A DNA stretch of 14,071 nucleotides from Bacillota bacterium (GCA_021849995.1 JAJZSC010000024.1:1-14071), one strand, 5' to 3'; counted from the stretch's first letter, positions 1 through 6,036 are shown. Program-made: numbers and translations. The notes: generated by a model not told the origin, from the sequence alone.

Positions 1-432
1 TAAAAGTTCCATCATACCTTTGTATCCGTAGCGCTCTGTTTTCGGAAAGTATGTACCAGTAAAAAACGGCTTTTTCTCGGGTGTCATCATAATGGTAAGC
101 GGCCAACCACCTGACCCAGTTAAAGCCTGACAGAAGGCCATGTACAAATGATCAACATCCGGGCGCTCTTCACGATCTACTTTGATGGAGACAAAGTAGC
201 GATTGAGTAAAGCGGCAACTTCGTTGTCCTCGAAGGATTCCCGTTCCATAACGTGGCACCAGTGGCAGGTTGAATATCCAATACTTAGAAAAATTGGTTT
301 ATTATCTCTTTTAGCAACTGCGAAAGCTTCTTCATTCCAGGGATACCAGTCGACGGGATTATGGGCATGTTGTAAGAGATACGGGCTTTTTTCGTTAATT
401 AGTTTGTTGGCATGTTCGCTAGTATATACCAT
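1..432 (-). CDS. yyaL: YyaL/DUF255 thioredoxin-fold protein, N-terminal part (3' end outside window)
   Basis: The minus strand encodes 144 codons running off the window edge without a stop. The start is ATG at 432 with GGAGG four bases upstream. The N-terminus carries the family signature: EKSPYLLQHAHNPVDWYPW, then FLSIGYSTCHWCHVM with the CxxC pair, then VDREERPDVD, and GSGGWPLTIMMTP. These define the DUF255 thioredoxin-like domain of the YyaL/SPATA20 family, whose members are about 600-700 residues with a C-terminal (alpha/alpha)6 barrel resembling glucosamine epimerases. Only the thioredoxin part is visible here. The precise function of the family is not settled; a redox or protein-folding role is inferred from the CHWCH motif. 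A diverged, truncated paralogue lies at 10333-10581 in the same orientation. Nothing in the visible part is broken. Confidence 0.93.
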   Translation of the reverse strand, partial: MVYTSEHANKLINEKSPYLLQHAHNPVDWYPWNEEAFAVAKRDNKPIFLSIGYSTCHWCHVMERESFEDNEVAALLNRYFVSIKVDREERPDVDHLYMAFCQALTGSGGWPLTIMMTPEKKPFFTGTYFPKTERYGYKGMMELL

Positions 433-459
433 GGCAACCTCCATTTTGTTGAATATTTT

Positions 460-492
460 GCATTTAGACATGCTATTAGTATGTCTAAATGC
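460..492. promoter_or_regulatory. 12-bp perfect inverted repeat upstream of yyaL
   Basis: GCATTTAGACAT at 460-471 is repeated as its exact reverse complement at 481-492 with a 9-base spacer. It sits 28 bases upstream of the yyaL ATG on the minus strand, where an operator or a 5'-UTR hairpin would lie. No T-run follows on either strand, so it is not a typical terminator. No good -35/-10 pair could be fixed around it. Confidence 0.5.
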
Positions 493-558
493 AGAACAAT
501 TAGGTAGGAGCATTAATCAAGATATTCTGAAAGTGGTTCAGGTCGAACCGAAGTTAAA

Positions 559-950
559 GTGGAGAATTGTAATCAAGCAAAACAGATTGTAAGTCAGTTA
601 GAATTATATATCTTCTTTATAAATTTCTTAGCTATTTCGTTAATCTTTTTGCTACCTTTAATCCTTGCCTATTTCTTTTATACCAGTCGTCACTAGCCTT
701 GCATAAAGTTTATGATGATTTGTCAAGTGAAGGATCGCAACGATATAGCGTGAAAAATTCCTTATTACGGCGGAAATATGCTGAAAACCCTATATTTTGA
801 TATAAAAAAGCCTTATAATTAGAGATGGAGTAGTTCTTGTCCAAATATGTAGATTTTAATATGGAAGTGTTTTTTGCTGGCTTTTCCTCTTTGTAATTAA
901 TACCGTTCGGCTTTGACGGCATCAGGAAAACCACTGCGAGGAGGGAATAG
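559..950 (+). pseudogene. Decayed sensor-kinase-like membrane protein remnant
   Basis: No intact frame exists here, but three protein-like pieces in plus-strand frames line up. From 559 to 696 a frame reads into a strongly hydrophobic membrane segment (LYIFFINFLAISLIFLLPL) ending YFFYTSRH and TAG. From about 697 to 800 another frame gives a soluble stretch (LHKVYDDLSSEGSQRYSVK) ending in TGA. From 897 to 950 a short tail (GFDGIRKTTARRE) ends in TAG three bases before the start of the response-regulator remnant. The order membrane segment, cytoplasmic piece, tail abutting a regulator gene fits a sensor kinase that has lost its catalytic region. No H-box or ATP-binding motif is left, so this identity is inference from position. 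Confidence 0.33.
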
Positions 951-952
951 AA

Positions 953-1180
953 ATGAAAAACCCGGAAATCCTGATTGTGGACGATGAAGTTGAGGTAGGT
1001 ACATTCGTTGAATACTATTTTCAAGAAGAATAGGGGTATTCTGTTAATGTAGCCTATTCAGGAGAAAATGGCATGGCAGAAACCATTGCTTCCAATATTC
1101 ATCCGCAAGCAGAAAACGATTCTTCGGGATTAAAAGGAATCAGAAGACCTTCGATTCCCTTAAATAGTTTTTTGTTCTAA
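953..1180 (+). pseudogene. Response regulator receiver-domain fragment (nonsense and truncated)
   Basis: ATG at 953 follows a GGAGGG site nine bases upstream. The first residues, MKNPEILIVDDEVEVGTFV, are a classic receiver beta1/alpha1 with the acidic pocket DDE. The frame hits TAG at 1031-1033, just where GYSVNVAYSGENGMA resumes the expected beta2/alpha2 sequence. Homology is lost after about codon 50; the phosphoacceptor Asp, Thr and Lys regions are absent and the frame ends at TAA 1178-1180. A receiver domain needs about 120 residues, so this is dead. An imperfect GGAATC/GATTCC hairpin with TTTTTT soon after lies near its end. It pairs with the kinase remnant before it. Confidence 0.75.
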
Positions 1181-1186
1181 GCTCTG

Positions 1187-1215
1187 TTGACAAATTAATT
1201 CGAATAAAATATAAT
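1187..1215 (+). promoter_or_regulatory. Consensus sigma-A promoter of the NiCo-riboswitch operon
   Basis: TTGACA at 1187-1192 and TATAAT at 1210-1215 are both perfect consensus hexamers separated by exactly 17 bp. Transcription should begin around 1222, about 20-30 bases before the riboswitch aptamer. Such a strong promoter fits control by premature termination rather than by initiation. Confidence 0.9.
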
Positions 1216-1241
1216 GTAAAAAAATTGAAATTAAATATATT

Positions 1242-1336
1242 TTAACTAATAGAGCAGGCGATACACTTCAAAAGTGTGTGGGGCTGGGCTGGTGCAAGAG
1301 CTGGCAGCAGGATAAAATACCTGTGGGACTATAATT
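1242..1336 (+). promoter_or_regulatory. NiCo (czcD-type) riboswitch aptamer
   Basis: The leader has the ordered features of the Ni2+/Co2+-sensing NiCo riboswitch. AGAGCAGGC comes first, then a hairpin (CACTT/AAGTG, loop CAA). Next is the GC-rich GGGCTGGGCTGG ... GCTGGCAGCAGG arm. The fourth arm, CAGG/CCTG, closes directly into the conserved GTGGGAC. A weak outer helix pairs ATAG (1249-1252) with CTAT (1329-1332). I matched this against my memory of published NiCo aptamers, not by covariance search. The context agrees: a cation diffusion facilitator gene, the usual target of this class, lies downstream. Known members bind Ni2+ or Co2+ cooperatively and turn expression on by preventing terminator formation. 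Confidence 0.85.
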
Positions 1337-1366
1337 CTAATAAAATTATGGTCCCACAGGTATTTT
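1314..1366 (+). terminator. Riboswitch expression platform: long terminator stem overlapping the aptamer
   Basis: AAAATACCTGTGGGAC at 1314-1329 is exactly complementary to GTCCCACAGGTATTTT at 1351-1366, and the flanking TATAATT/AATTATG extends the stem. The left arm contains the CCTG and GTGGGAC strands of the aptamer, so aptamer and terminator cannot form together. The U-rich end (TATTTTC) is short and lies inside the stem, so termination may rely on the A/U-rich base of the hairpin. A GGAGGT ribosome site follows at 1372-1377. Confidence 0.8.
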
Positions 1367-1384
1367 CAATTGGAGGTGGTATTC

Positions 1385-1861
1385 GTGAATTCATTTCGCT
1401 TTAGCATCATACGTAAAAATAAATTGTTGTGCATAATATTCCTCTTACTATTTTCGTTGATGTCTGTGTATATGCCTCATAGTTTAGTTGAGAGCTCTGT
1501 ACATCATAATTATGAAAGTTCGTTTATAAATCTTATCAATAGTTACAAACCAGTTGCAAATCTGAGAAATTTACTCAAGAAATTAAAGTCATTTGTTAAC
1601 GAACTATTTAGGTTGACACTAATACGAGCGAATAGGGTTGCTATAGCAACTATTTGCTTAGTTTTTCTCAATATGCTATTGGTGCGTTTTTCTAAAGTGT
1701 CTATTCTTTATTTATTCCCTTTTCTCTGTAGCCACTTTCATGGGAGTAAATACAAGCATAACTTGAATTACTCCGATTTGTTACCTTTAATGGGTTCTAA
1801 ATTTATACATTCCATTGTGGGTAAAACGAAAAATCATAGAGCGTTTTTTTGCAGTGCTTAA
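1385..1861 (+). CDS. Unknown small membrane protein, first gene after the NiCo riboswitch
   Basis: I chose the GTG at 1385 (158 residues, beginning MNSFRFSIIRKNK) because GGAGGT lies seven bases upstream; a TTG at 1370 would overlap that ribosome site. The protein has a basic N-terminus and a hydrophobic segment at about residues 13-30 that could be a signal anchor. A polar stretch with an HH pair and a basic Lys/Arg patch follows, then a second hydrophobic region at about 86-118. The tail has scattered His and Cys (CSHFHGSKYKH). I do not recognise the family. Its position directly behind the metal-sensing leader, just upstream of the CDF exporter, suggests a part in nickel/cobalt handling, perhaps metal binding or assisting export; that is inference only. 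Codon use is AT-rich and the frame could conceivably be a decayed gene. Confidence 0.6.
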   Translation: MNSFRFSIIRKNKLLCIIFLLLFSLMSVYMPHSLVESSVHHNYESSFINLINSYKPVANLRNLLKKLKSFVNELFRLTLIRANRVAIATICLVFLNMLLVRFSKVSILYLFPFLCSHFHGSKYKHNLNYSDLLPLMGSKFIHSIVGKTKNHRAFFCSA

Positions 1862-1887
1862 ATATGTTAGTAGGAGCGGGGAAAATC

Positions 1888-2844
1888 ATGGTGATTGACA
1901 AACAAAATGCAGCGTTGAGTTCTGTTTTTGCTGCAGTTTTCCTCACATCAATGAAAATTGTAGTGGGCATTTTTACAGGTAGCTTAGGTATTTTATCCGA
2001 GGCACTGCATTCAGCGTTGGATTTGTGTGCTGCAGTTATAACCTTCTTTGCTGTAAGGATTTCTGACAAACCAGCCGATTCCGAGCACCACTATGGACAT
2101 GGCAAAATTGAAAGCTTTTCTGCGCTTATCGAGACGGTTTTGCTCTTAATAACCTGTGGATGGATTGTTTATGAAGCGGTAGAAAAGTTGTTTTTCGAAA
2201 ATGGTGTGGAATTGATTGGAATTCAATGGGGTGTATTAACGATGATTATTTCCATCGTTGTTGATGCATCGAGGGTGAAGGTTTTGAAGGCGGCTGCCAA
2301 GGAACATGGAAGCCAGGCATTAGAAGCAGATGCACTTCATTTCAGCAGTGATGTATGGAGCTCGTCAGTAGTTATTGTGGGCTTGGTTTGTGTATGGATA
2401 GGGGATTACTTCAACGTACCTATTTTGAAATACGCAGACCCAATAGCTGCTTTGGGAGTTGCACTGCTTGTTATTAAGGTAAGCATCAAGCTTGGCCTTG
2501 AGACTATTGATGTTTTGCTGGATACCGCACCAAAAGGCATGAAGGAAATGATCGAAAAGGAGATCAGCAAAATAACAGGTGTTCTTCAGATCATAGAAGT
2601 CAGAATTAGACCTTCAGGGGCAGTTCAGTATATCAATATAAATGTCGGTATTGACCCAAATCAAAGCCAAAGAACTGTTCATACTATGGTTCATGAAATT
2701 AGGGAGAAGATTTCAGAAAAAATACCAAGGAGTGATATTGTGGTCAGCACATATCCTGTTGAAGATAATGGAACTGCTGACTCAATCATAAAAGAACACA
2801 ATCCGGAGCGCACTAGCTCGGATGGCAGGCTACAGCAAATTTAA
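1888..2844 (+). CDS. Cation diffusion facilitator (CDF) metal exporter
   Basis: This 318-residue protein is a CDF-family metal/proton antiporter in the cytoplasmic membrane, expected to export divalent cations. The start is ATG at 1888 behind GGAGCGGGG; the frame is open further upstream but only into the preceding gene. Six membrane segments are apparent. The transport-site pattern is intact: H41 and D45 in HSALD of helix 2 and H151 and D155 in HFSSD of helix 5, with HHYGHGK (67-73) in the loop after helix 2. The C-terminal ~90 residues form the usual cytoplasmic metal-sensing domain, followed by a hydrophilic tail of about 20 residues. Control by the NiCo riboswitch points to Ni2+ or Co2+, although an HD-HD site is also typical of Zn2+/Cd2+ carriers. 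No terminator separates it from the next gene, 45 bases on. Confidence 0.95.
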   Translation: MVIDKQNAALSSVFAAVFLTSMKIVVGIFTGSLGILSEALHSALDLCAAVITFFAVRISDKPADSEHHYGHGKIESFSALIETVLLLITCGWIVYEAVEKLFFENGVELIGIQWGVLTMIISIVVDASRVKVLKAAAKEHGSQALEADALHFSSDVWSSSVVIVGLVCVWIGDYFNVPILKYADPIAALGVALLVIKVSIKLGLETIDVLLDTAPKGMKEMIEKEISKITGVLQIIEVRIRPSGAVQYININVGIDPNQSQRTVHTMVHEIREKISEKIPRSDIVVSTYPVEDNGTADSIIKEHNPERTSSDGRLQQI

Positions 2845-2889
2845 GATGTTTATCAAAGAAGGTAACCTAATGGAAAAGGAGGATTTAAT

Positions 2890-3099
2890 ATGAGCTTTTT
2901 TTCAAGATCAAGAAGTAAAGGGCATTATCCAAATAAAAATCACGGTGGCGGTCATTATAAAAGATCGCATGGCTCGGGAGGAATACTTGGTAAAATCTTT
3001 GAAGCCCTGACAGGTTCGAAAAGGCATTCACTGTCCGGTTCAAATCGCAACAACGGGCATTATACAAGTCGTCATCGCCGTAAAAGCTCGTGGTCTTGA
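2890..3099 (+). CDS. His/Gly/Ser-rich basic mini-protein, coupled to the kinase gene
   Basis: ATG at 2890 follows a good GGAGG. The 69-residue product is hydrophilic and strongly basic, with seven His (for example GHYPNKNHGGGHYKRSHG at 11-28) and many Ser, Arg and Lys. Only a short central stretch (GILGKIFEALTG) looks amphipathic. It has no signal peptide and no catalytic motif. I do not recognise it. Two readings are possible: a metal-binding or buffering peptide in a Ni/Co-induced operon, or a substrate or partner of the Ser/Thr kinase whose gene overlaps its stop codon. The strong ribosome site and the overlap with an intact kinase gene argue that it is real. Confidence 0.75.
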   Translation: MSFFSRSRSKGHYPNKNHGGGHYKRSHGSGGILGKIFEALTGSKRHSLSGSNRNNGHYTSRHRRKSSWS

Positions 3100-3821
3100 G
3101 CCTATTTAGACGGGACAAACAATATCAGCCGTCAGAGCAGATCGCAGACTATACAATCGAGAAAACAATAGGAGAAGGCCGTTTTGGTATCTGCTATCTG
3201 GTTTCTGATGGTCAGAAATCGTATATATTCAAGCAACTTAAAAGGGGAATGCTGAAGAAAGCTGGAGCAAAGGCTCGGTATGAGGAAGAAATTCTAAGGA
3301 GCTTACAGCATGAGAGCGTTCCCCGGTTTATTAAAAAGATTGAGCGTGAGGACTTCTACGGCTATGTACTTGAATTCAAGGAAGGTAGAACTTTCGAGGA
3401 CATTATTTATATTGACAAGCACGTGTTTGAAAGAGAAGAGATATACATAGTAGGACGCCAACTTGTCGAAATTTTAAAGTACTTGCATTCAAAGAGCATA
3501 GTCCATAGAGACATAAGAGTGCCAAATACCTTATATGATGGTCAAAAGGTTAACCTTGTTGATTTTGGGCTTGCTCGTTGGATTAATAACGAGAAATACA
3601 GGGCAGATATGGACTTCGCATTTTTGGGAGACTTCCTTCTGCACCTGTATTACTCTTCTTTCGAACTCAAAGGTGGCAAGAAGCGCCCATGGTATGACGA
3701 ATTGCAATTGCATCAAGTGGAACGGTTATTTTTAAAAAGACTTATGGGTGTAGAGCAAAGATATTCAAGTATTTTTGAAGTTGAACTTGAATTTTACAAG
3801 ACGTTTGAAGCTTGGAAGTAA
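3090..3821 (+). CDS. Soluble Ser/Thr (eukaryotic-like) protein kinase
   Basis: A 243-residue single-domain kinase. The start is GTG 3090 or TTG 3096; the latter overlaps the TGA of the preceding gene, implying translational coupling. Numbering from GTG, the glycine loop is GEGRFG (28-33), the ATP lysine is K48 in FKQLK, the helix-C glutamate is in the YEEEI stretch at 64-68, the catalytic loop is HRDIRVPN (139-146) and the metal-binding DFG is 158-160. The usual catalytic-loop lysine (HRDLKxxN) is Arg143. The activation segment is short, with no clear APE motif, as in small bacterial kinases. There is no membrane span or PASTA domain, so it is cytosolic. The following membrane mini-protein or the His-rich mini-protein may be its partner. 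Presence in a NiCo-riboswitch operon is unusual. Confidence 0.92.
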   Translation: MVLSLFRRDKQYQPSEQIADYTIEKTIGEGRFGICYLVSDGQKSYIFKQLKRGMLKKAGAKARYEEEILRSLQHESVPRFIKKIEREDFYGYVLEFKEGRTFEDIIYIDKHVFEREEIYIVGRQLVEILKYLHSKSIVHRDIRVPNTLYDGQKVNLVDFGLARWINNEKYRADMDFAFLGDFLLHLYYSSFELKGGKKRPWYDELQLHQVERLFLKRLMGVEQRYSSIFEVELEFYKTFEAWK

Positions 3822-3835
3822 GGTGCGGCAAAAAG

Positions 3836-4105
3836 GTGGATATTGAAAAAATCCTATATCATTTAAGACGGAATCGGTTAGGGGGAAAAACCTTAAAAAT
3901 AGTACTCAGTGGATGCTTATTTCTAGTCATTGCGTTTGTAATTCTAATTGCAATCGCAATAATATTGGCCTTCAATTACCAGGCGCAGATATATGACGGA
4001 TTTATGAGGATTATCAATTTCATATTCGGAGATTCGCCGGATAATGTGATCAGGGGCTTTTTCAAACAACTTGGCGACAATTTCTTAAAGGATCTGTTTG
4101 AATAA
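3836..4105 (+). CDS. Small single-span membrane protein of unknown function
   Basis: I prefer GTG at 3836 (89 residues, starting MDIEKILYHLRRN) with the weak AAGGTG ten bases upstream; an earlier TTG at 3812 overlaps the kinase end and has no ribosome site. A basic N-terminus precedes one strong membrane helix (about residues 25-48, rich in Ile, Leu and Val). A C-terminal part of about 40 residues follows, with FIFGDSPDNVIRGFF and an acidic end. The positive-inside rule puts the N-terminus in the cytosol and the tail outside. No family is recognised. It lies 14 bases behind the kinase gene and 32 before the DedA gene, so it is co-transcribed with both. Confidence 0.68.
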   Translation: MDIEKILYHLRRNRLGGKTLKIVLSGCLFLVIAFVILIAIAIILAFNYQAQIYDGFMRIINFIFGDSPDNVIRGFFKQLGDNFLKDLFE

Positions 4106-4137
4106 AATTGACGAAACACAAAGGCTTAGGAGGTTTA

Positions 4138-4805
4138 ATGGAGATAATTATTCAATTAATAGACATTGTAGTACACATAGACAAGCATTTGGTTGAGATG
4201 ATACAAAGCTATGGCGCAGGACCTATTTAATACTGTTTCTTGATATTTTTTGTGAAACGGGACTGGTTGTAACACCGTTCCTGCCTGGAGATTCATTGCT
4301 CTTTGTGATTGGAGCTTTAGGTGCGACCGGGGCTTTGGATTATAAGATGGCAGTAGTGCTTTTGATAATTGCATCGGTTGGTGGAAACACCCTAAACTAT
4401 TTCATAGGGAAAATGATTGGTCATAGAATACTTGAAAGCAGGAAATTACCACTCATTAATCGGATTATTAAGAAGGAATATATTGAAAGGGCTCATGCGT
4501 TTTATGAAAAACATGGGGGAAAAGCAATATTACTATCTAGGTTTTTACCCATATTGCGGACTTTTACGCCCTTTGTAGCAGGAATAAGCAAAATGAACCT
4601 TGCTAAATTTACGATGTACAATTTATTAGGTGCCGTCGCTTGGGTATTAATTTTTATGATGGGGGGATATTTTTTTGGTAATATTCCAGAGGTCAAAAAC
4701 AATTTCACTTATGTAATACTCGGGATAATTCTAGTCTCATTGCTGCCTGTTGTTATTACAGGGCTTAAGGCAAGGAGTAAAAAGATGACCGCTGTAAATT
4801 TCTAA
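4138..4805 (+). pseudogene. DedA-family membrane protein with a single-base frameshift
   Basis: ATG 4138 with AGGAGG encodes MEIIIQLIDIVVHIDKHLV, a normal DedA start, but the frame stops at TAA 4228-4230. The DedA sequence continues in another frame from about 4221 (YLILF, then CETGLVVTPFLPGDSLLF) through RFLPILRTFTPFVAGI to the stop at 4805. One missing base between 4218 and 4219 would restore GAWTYLILF and a 222-residue protein, the usual family length. The diagnostic ETG, PGD and RFxPxxR motifs and the C-terminal helices are otherwise perfect. DedA proteins include undecaprenyl-phosphate translocases and are linked to membrane energetics and stress. Either a real recent mutation or a sequencing error explains it; the cleanness of the rest favours error or a very young lesion. 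An internal ATG at 4296 gives a 169-residue remnant. Confidence 0.9.
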
Positions 4806-4820
4806 AAATGATATGTTGTT

Positions 4821-4859
4821 CTCCCTGTCATTGGTTATAGTCACGATAGGGAGTTTTTT
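4821..4859 (+). terminator. Rho-independent terminator after dedA
   Basis: CTCCCTGTC at 4821-4829 pairs with GATAGGGAG at 4845-4853 (one G-T wobble), followed by TTTTTT. It closes the operon that starts at the riboswitch; I saw no other terminator between 1366 and here. Confidence 0.88.
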
Positions 4860-4972
4860 ATTGCTCAAGGTACATTTCAGGTTGATTTCAGTTTAGCCAA
4901 TTATAGTTACATCATCGCAGTCCGCTTGAGAAGATGAGAGATATCGAACACTTACTTTGAAAGGAGAATTAC
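4836..4972 (+). repeat. Direct repeat copy A: promoter/leader unit (partner at 5903-6036)
   Basis: This stretch matches 5903-6036 with only a few substitutions and one 3-base difference, at a constant offset of 1067 bp up to that gap. It covers the right arm and T-run of the dedA terminator, two TTTCAG boxes, a TATAGT -10 and a leader ending in AAAGGAGAATTAC. In copy B this is followed by ATGAAG; here the start codon is TCA (4973-4975), so the leader no longer opens a gene. Confidence 0.9.
4875..4907 (+). promoter_or_regulatory. Putative OmpR-type activated promoter, copy A
   Basis: TTTCAG at 4875-4880 and 4886-4891 form direct repeats 11 bp apart, and TATAGT follows at 4902-4907 after 10 bp. 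No -35 consensus is present. This is the layout of promoters activated by OmpR/PhoB-class regulators binding one helical turn apart in place of the -35. It would drive the di-haem membrane protein gene at 5126. Confidence 0.6.
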
Positions 4973-5064
4973 TCAAAGAATTAAAGCAAATTGGTTAATT
5001 TGATACTTCAATTCCCTCGAAAACTCCTACGACCTCCACTCCTTCGACAATAATAGGTTTTTGA
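4973..5064 (+). pseudogene. Remnant of a second copy of the small acidic exported protein
   Basis: After the repeat A leader there is no start codon, but the frame at 5005-5064 reads TSIPSKTPTTSTPSTIIGF and stop. This resembles the C-terminal TSISSKTTTPTIPSS of the protein at 6037-6417. With the duplicated promoter just upstream, the simplest reading is a decayed copy with its start mutated and its middle deleted. The Ser/Thr-rich composition makes chance similarity possible, so certainty is moderate. Confidence 0.55.
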
Positions 5065-5125
5065 TCATGTTAGAAAAGTTGCTAGTTTCCCGGATTTGTT
5101 ACCAAGAGAATAATTTACTTAATTT

Positions 5126-5737
5126 ATGGGGGGCGATAGTATTAATAAAAATCAAATTATTAAGGCGTTTTTTTTAATAGCAATTTTCGCCAACATATTT
5201 TATGTACCATTTGTTAATACGGTAAAGGTTAATCAGATTTCCGAAGGCATTCTCTCTAACGTAGTTGCTATTGCAGAAGAAGAAGAAGAAGAAGTTGACT
5301 CGGAGCATTTTAATGAAGAACTAGAAGAAGATCAAGAAGAAGACCGAGATGAAGACGTGAAAATTGAAAGTGAATTATTTAGTGAAATGGGAAGTGTAGC
5401 GGTAGTTTTAGGATTTGCTACAGTTTCAATTTATATTTTAAGAATTATTAATAAAATCTTTTTTGAAAACAAAAATTCCTTTCTTATTAATTCTAGAAAA
5501 TATATGAAATCATTACACCCTTTTATGGGAGTATTATTGATCGTAGTAAGTGGAATTCATGGTTATAGCCTTCTTGTAGAGGACGGAGCTCTTTTAGGGC
5601 TGGCAGCTTGGATAGCACTGGTCATTATCATCCTAAGCACATATGGTAAAGTGTCTAAAATTAAGATATGGTTATATATCCACAAAATTTTTACCGTTCT
5701 ATTTTTCTTACTGCTATTTTGTCACTTAAGTGATTAA
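5126..5737 (+). CDS. Di-haem membrane protein with an acidic extracytoplasmic loop (ferric-reductase/cytochrome b-like)
   Basis: 203 residues from ATG 5126, which has no clear ribosome site before it; the GGGGGG inside the first codons might instead serve a non-standard start near 5141, so the start is uncertain. A membrane helix spans about residues 12-31. A very acidic loop (51-84, with a run of six Glu encoded by GAA repeats) follows, then about four more helices. H131 and H145 (HPFMG, IHGYS) and H186 and H200 (YIHKIF, FCHLSD) are each 14 residues apart on helices, the pattern of bis-histidine b-haem ligands. It probably carries electrons across the membrane. The neighbouring cluster encodes a second such protein. 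The acidic loop could bind metal or cytochrome. Expression is probably from repeat A. Confidence 0.8.
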   Translation: MGGDSINKNQIIKAFFLIAIFANIFYVPFVNTVKVNQISEGILSNVVAIAEEEEEEVDSEHFNEELEEDQEEDRDEDVKIESELFSEMGSVAVVLGFATVSIYILRIINKIFFENKNSFLINSRKYMKSLHPFMGVLLIVVSGIHGYSLLVEDGALLGLAAWIALVIIILSTYGKVSKIKIWLYIHKIFTVLFFLLLFCHLSD

Positions 5738-5828
5738 AATAGTTATTCATCTTAAAAACTTAATTTCTAAGTGTTTCTTGTGGCACGTGCATTTTTTCAG
5801 CATAACCCAATGATTGAAGGCTAATTAT

Positions 5829-5887
5829 TGGAGGGAAGCAATATTACTATTTAGGTTTGATCCATAACTTTTGCACCTGCTGGGATA
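5829..5887 (+). pseudogene. Remnant of a duplicated dedA 3' region
   Basis: GGGAAGCAATATTACTATTT and its surroundings match the dedA sequence at about 4515-4586, which encodes GGKAILLSRFLPILRTFTPF. Small deletions and stops abolish the frame, and the last ~220 bases of dedA are missing before repeat copy B begins. The left arm of the dedA terminator is also lost here. The rest of 5738-5902 shows no gene. Confidence 0.75.
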
Positions 5888-5902
5888 TGTTTATTTATGG
5901 CT

Positions 5903-6036
5903 ATAGCTCATGATAGGGAGTTTTTTATTGTTCAAGGAACATTTCAGGTTGATTTCAGTTTAGCCAATTATAGTTACATCGCAAACCGCTTGAGAAGATG
6001 AGAGATATCGAACACTTACTTTGAAAGGAGAATTAC
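5903..6036 (+). repeat. Direct repeat copy B: promoter/leader unit (partner at 4836-4972)
   Basis: Functional-looking copy of the duplicated leader. It ends in AAAGGAG with the ATG at 6037. Compared with copy A it lacks one ATC triplet (4911-4916 region) and the left stem of the terminator, but keeps both TTTCAG boxes, the -10 and the ribosome site. Confidence 0.9.
5942..5974 (+). promoter_or_regulatory. Putative OmpR-type activated promoter, copy B
   Basis: TTTCAG at 5942-5947 and 5953-5958 (11-bp period), then 10 bp, then TATAGT at 5969-5974. It should drive the small acidic protein, apbE and the ferric-reductase-like gene. The OmpR-family regulator encoded at 8048 is the obvious candidate to bind it, by inference from linkage. 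Confidence 0.62.

Noticed and set aside
203..592. 129-residue plus-strand frame
   Set aside because: It lies antisense to yyaL and its upstream region; its sequence has no family features and the yyaL frame explains the codon pattern.
594..705. Lys-rich minus-strand frames (DDWYKRNRQGLKVAKRL)
   Set aside because: Short, stop-flanked and opposite a better membrane-protein-like plus frame; AT-rich sequence easily yields Lys-rich frames.
710..1024. 104-residue minus-strand frame
   Set aside because: It is antisense to the response-regulator remnant, has no ribosome site and reads as low-information AT-rich sequence.
1803..2069. 88-residue minus-strand frame
   Set aside because: Shadow of the membrane-protein/CDF coding sequence.
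4156..4374. Minus-strand frame across the dedA start
   Set aside because: Antisense shadow; the plus strand encodes clear DedA motifs in two frames.
5776..5797. GCACGTGC followed by TTTTTT as a terminator after the di-haem gene
   Set aside because: The palindrome has no loop and only four base pairs per side, too weak to call.
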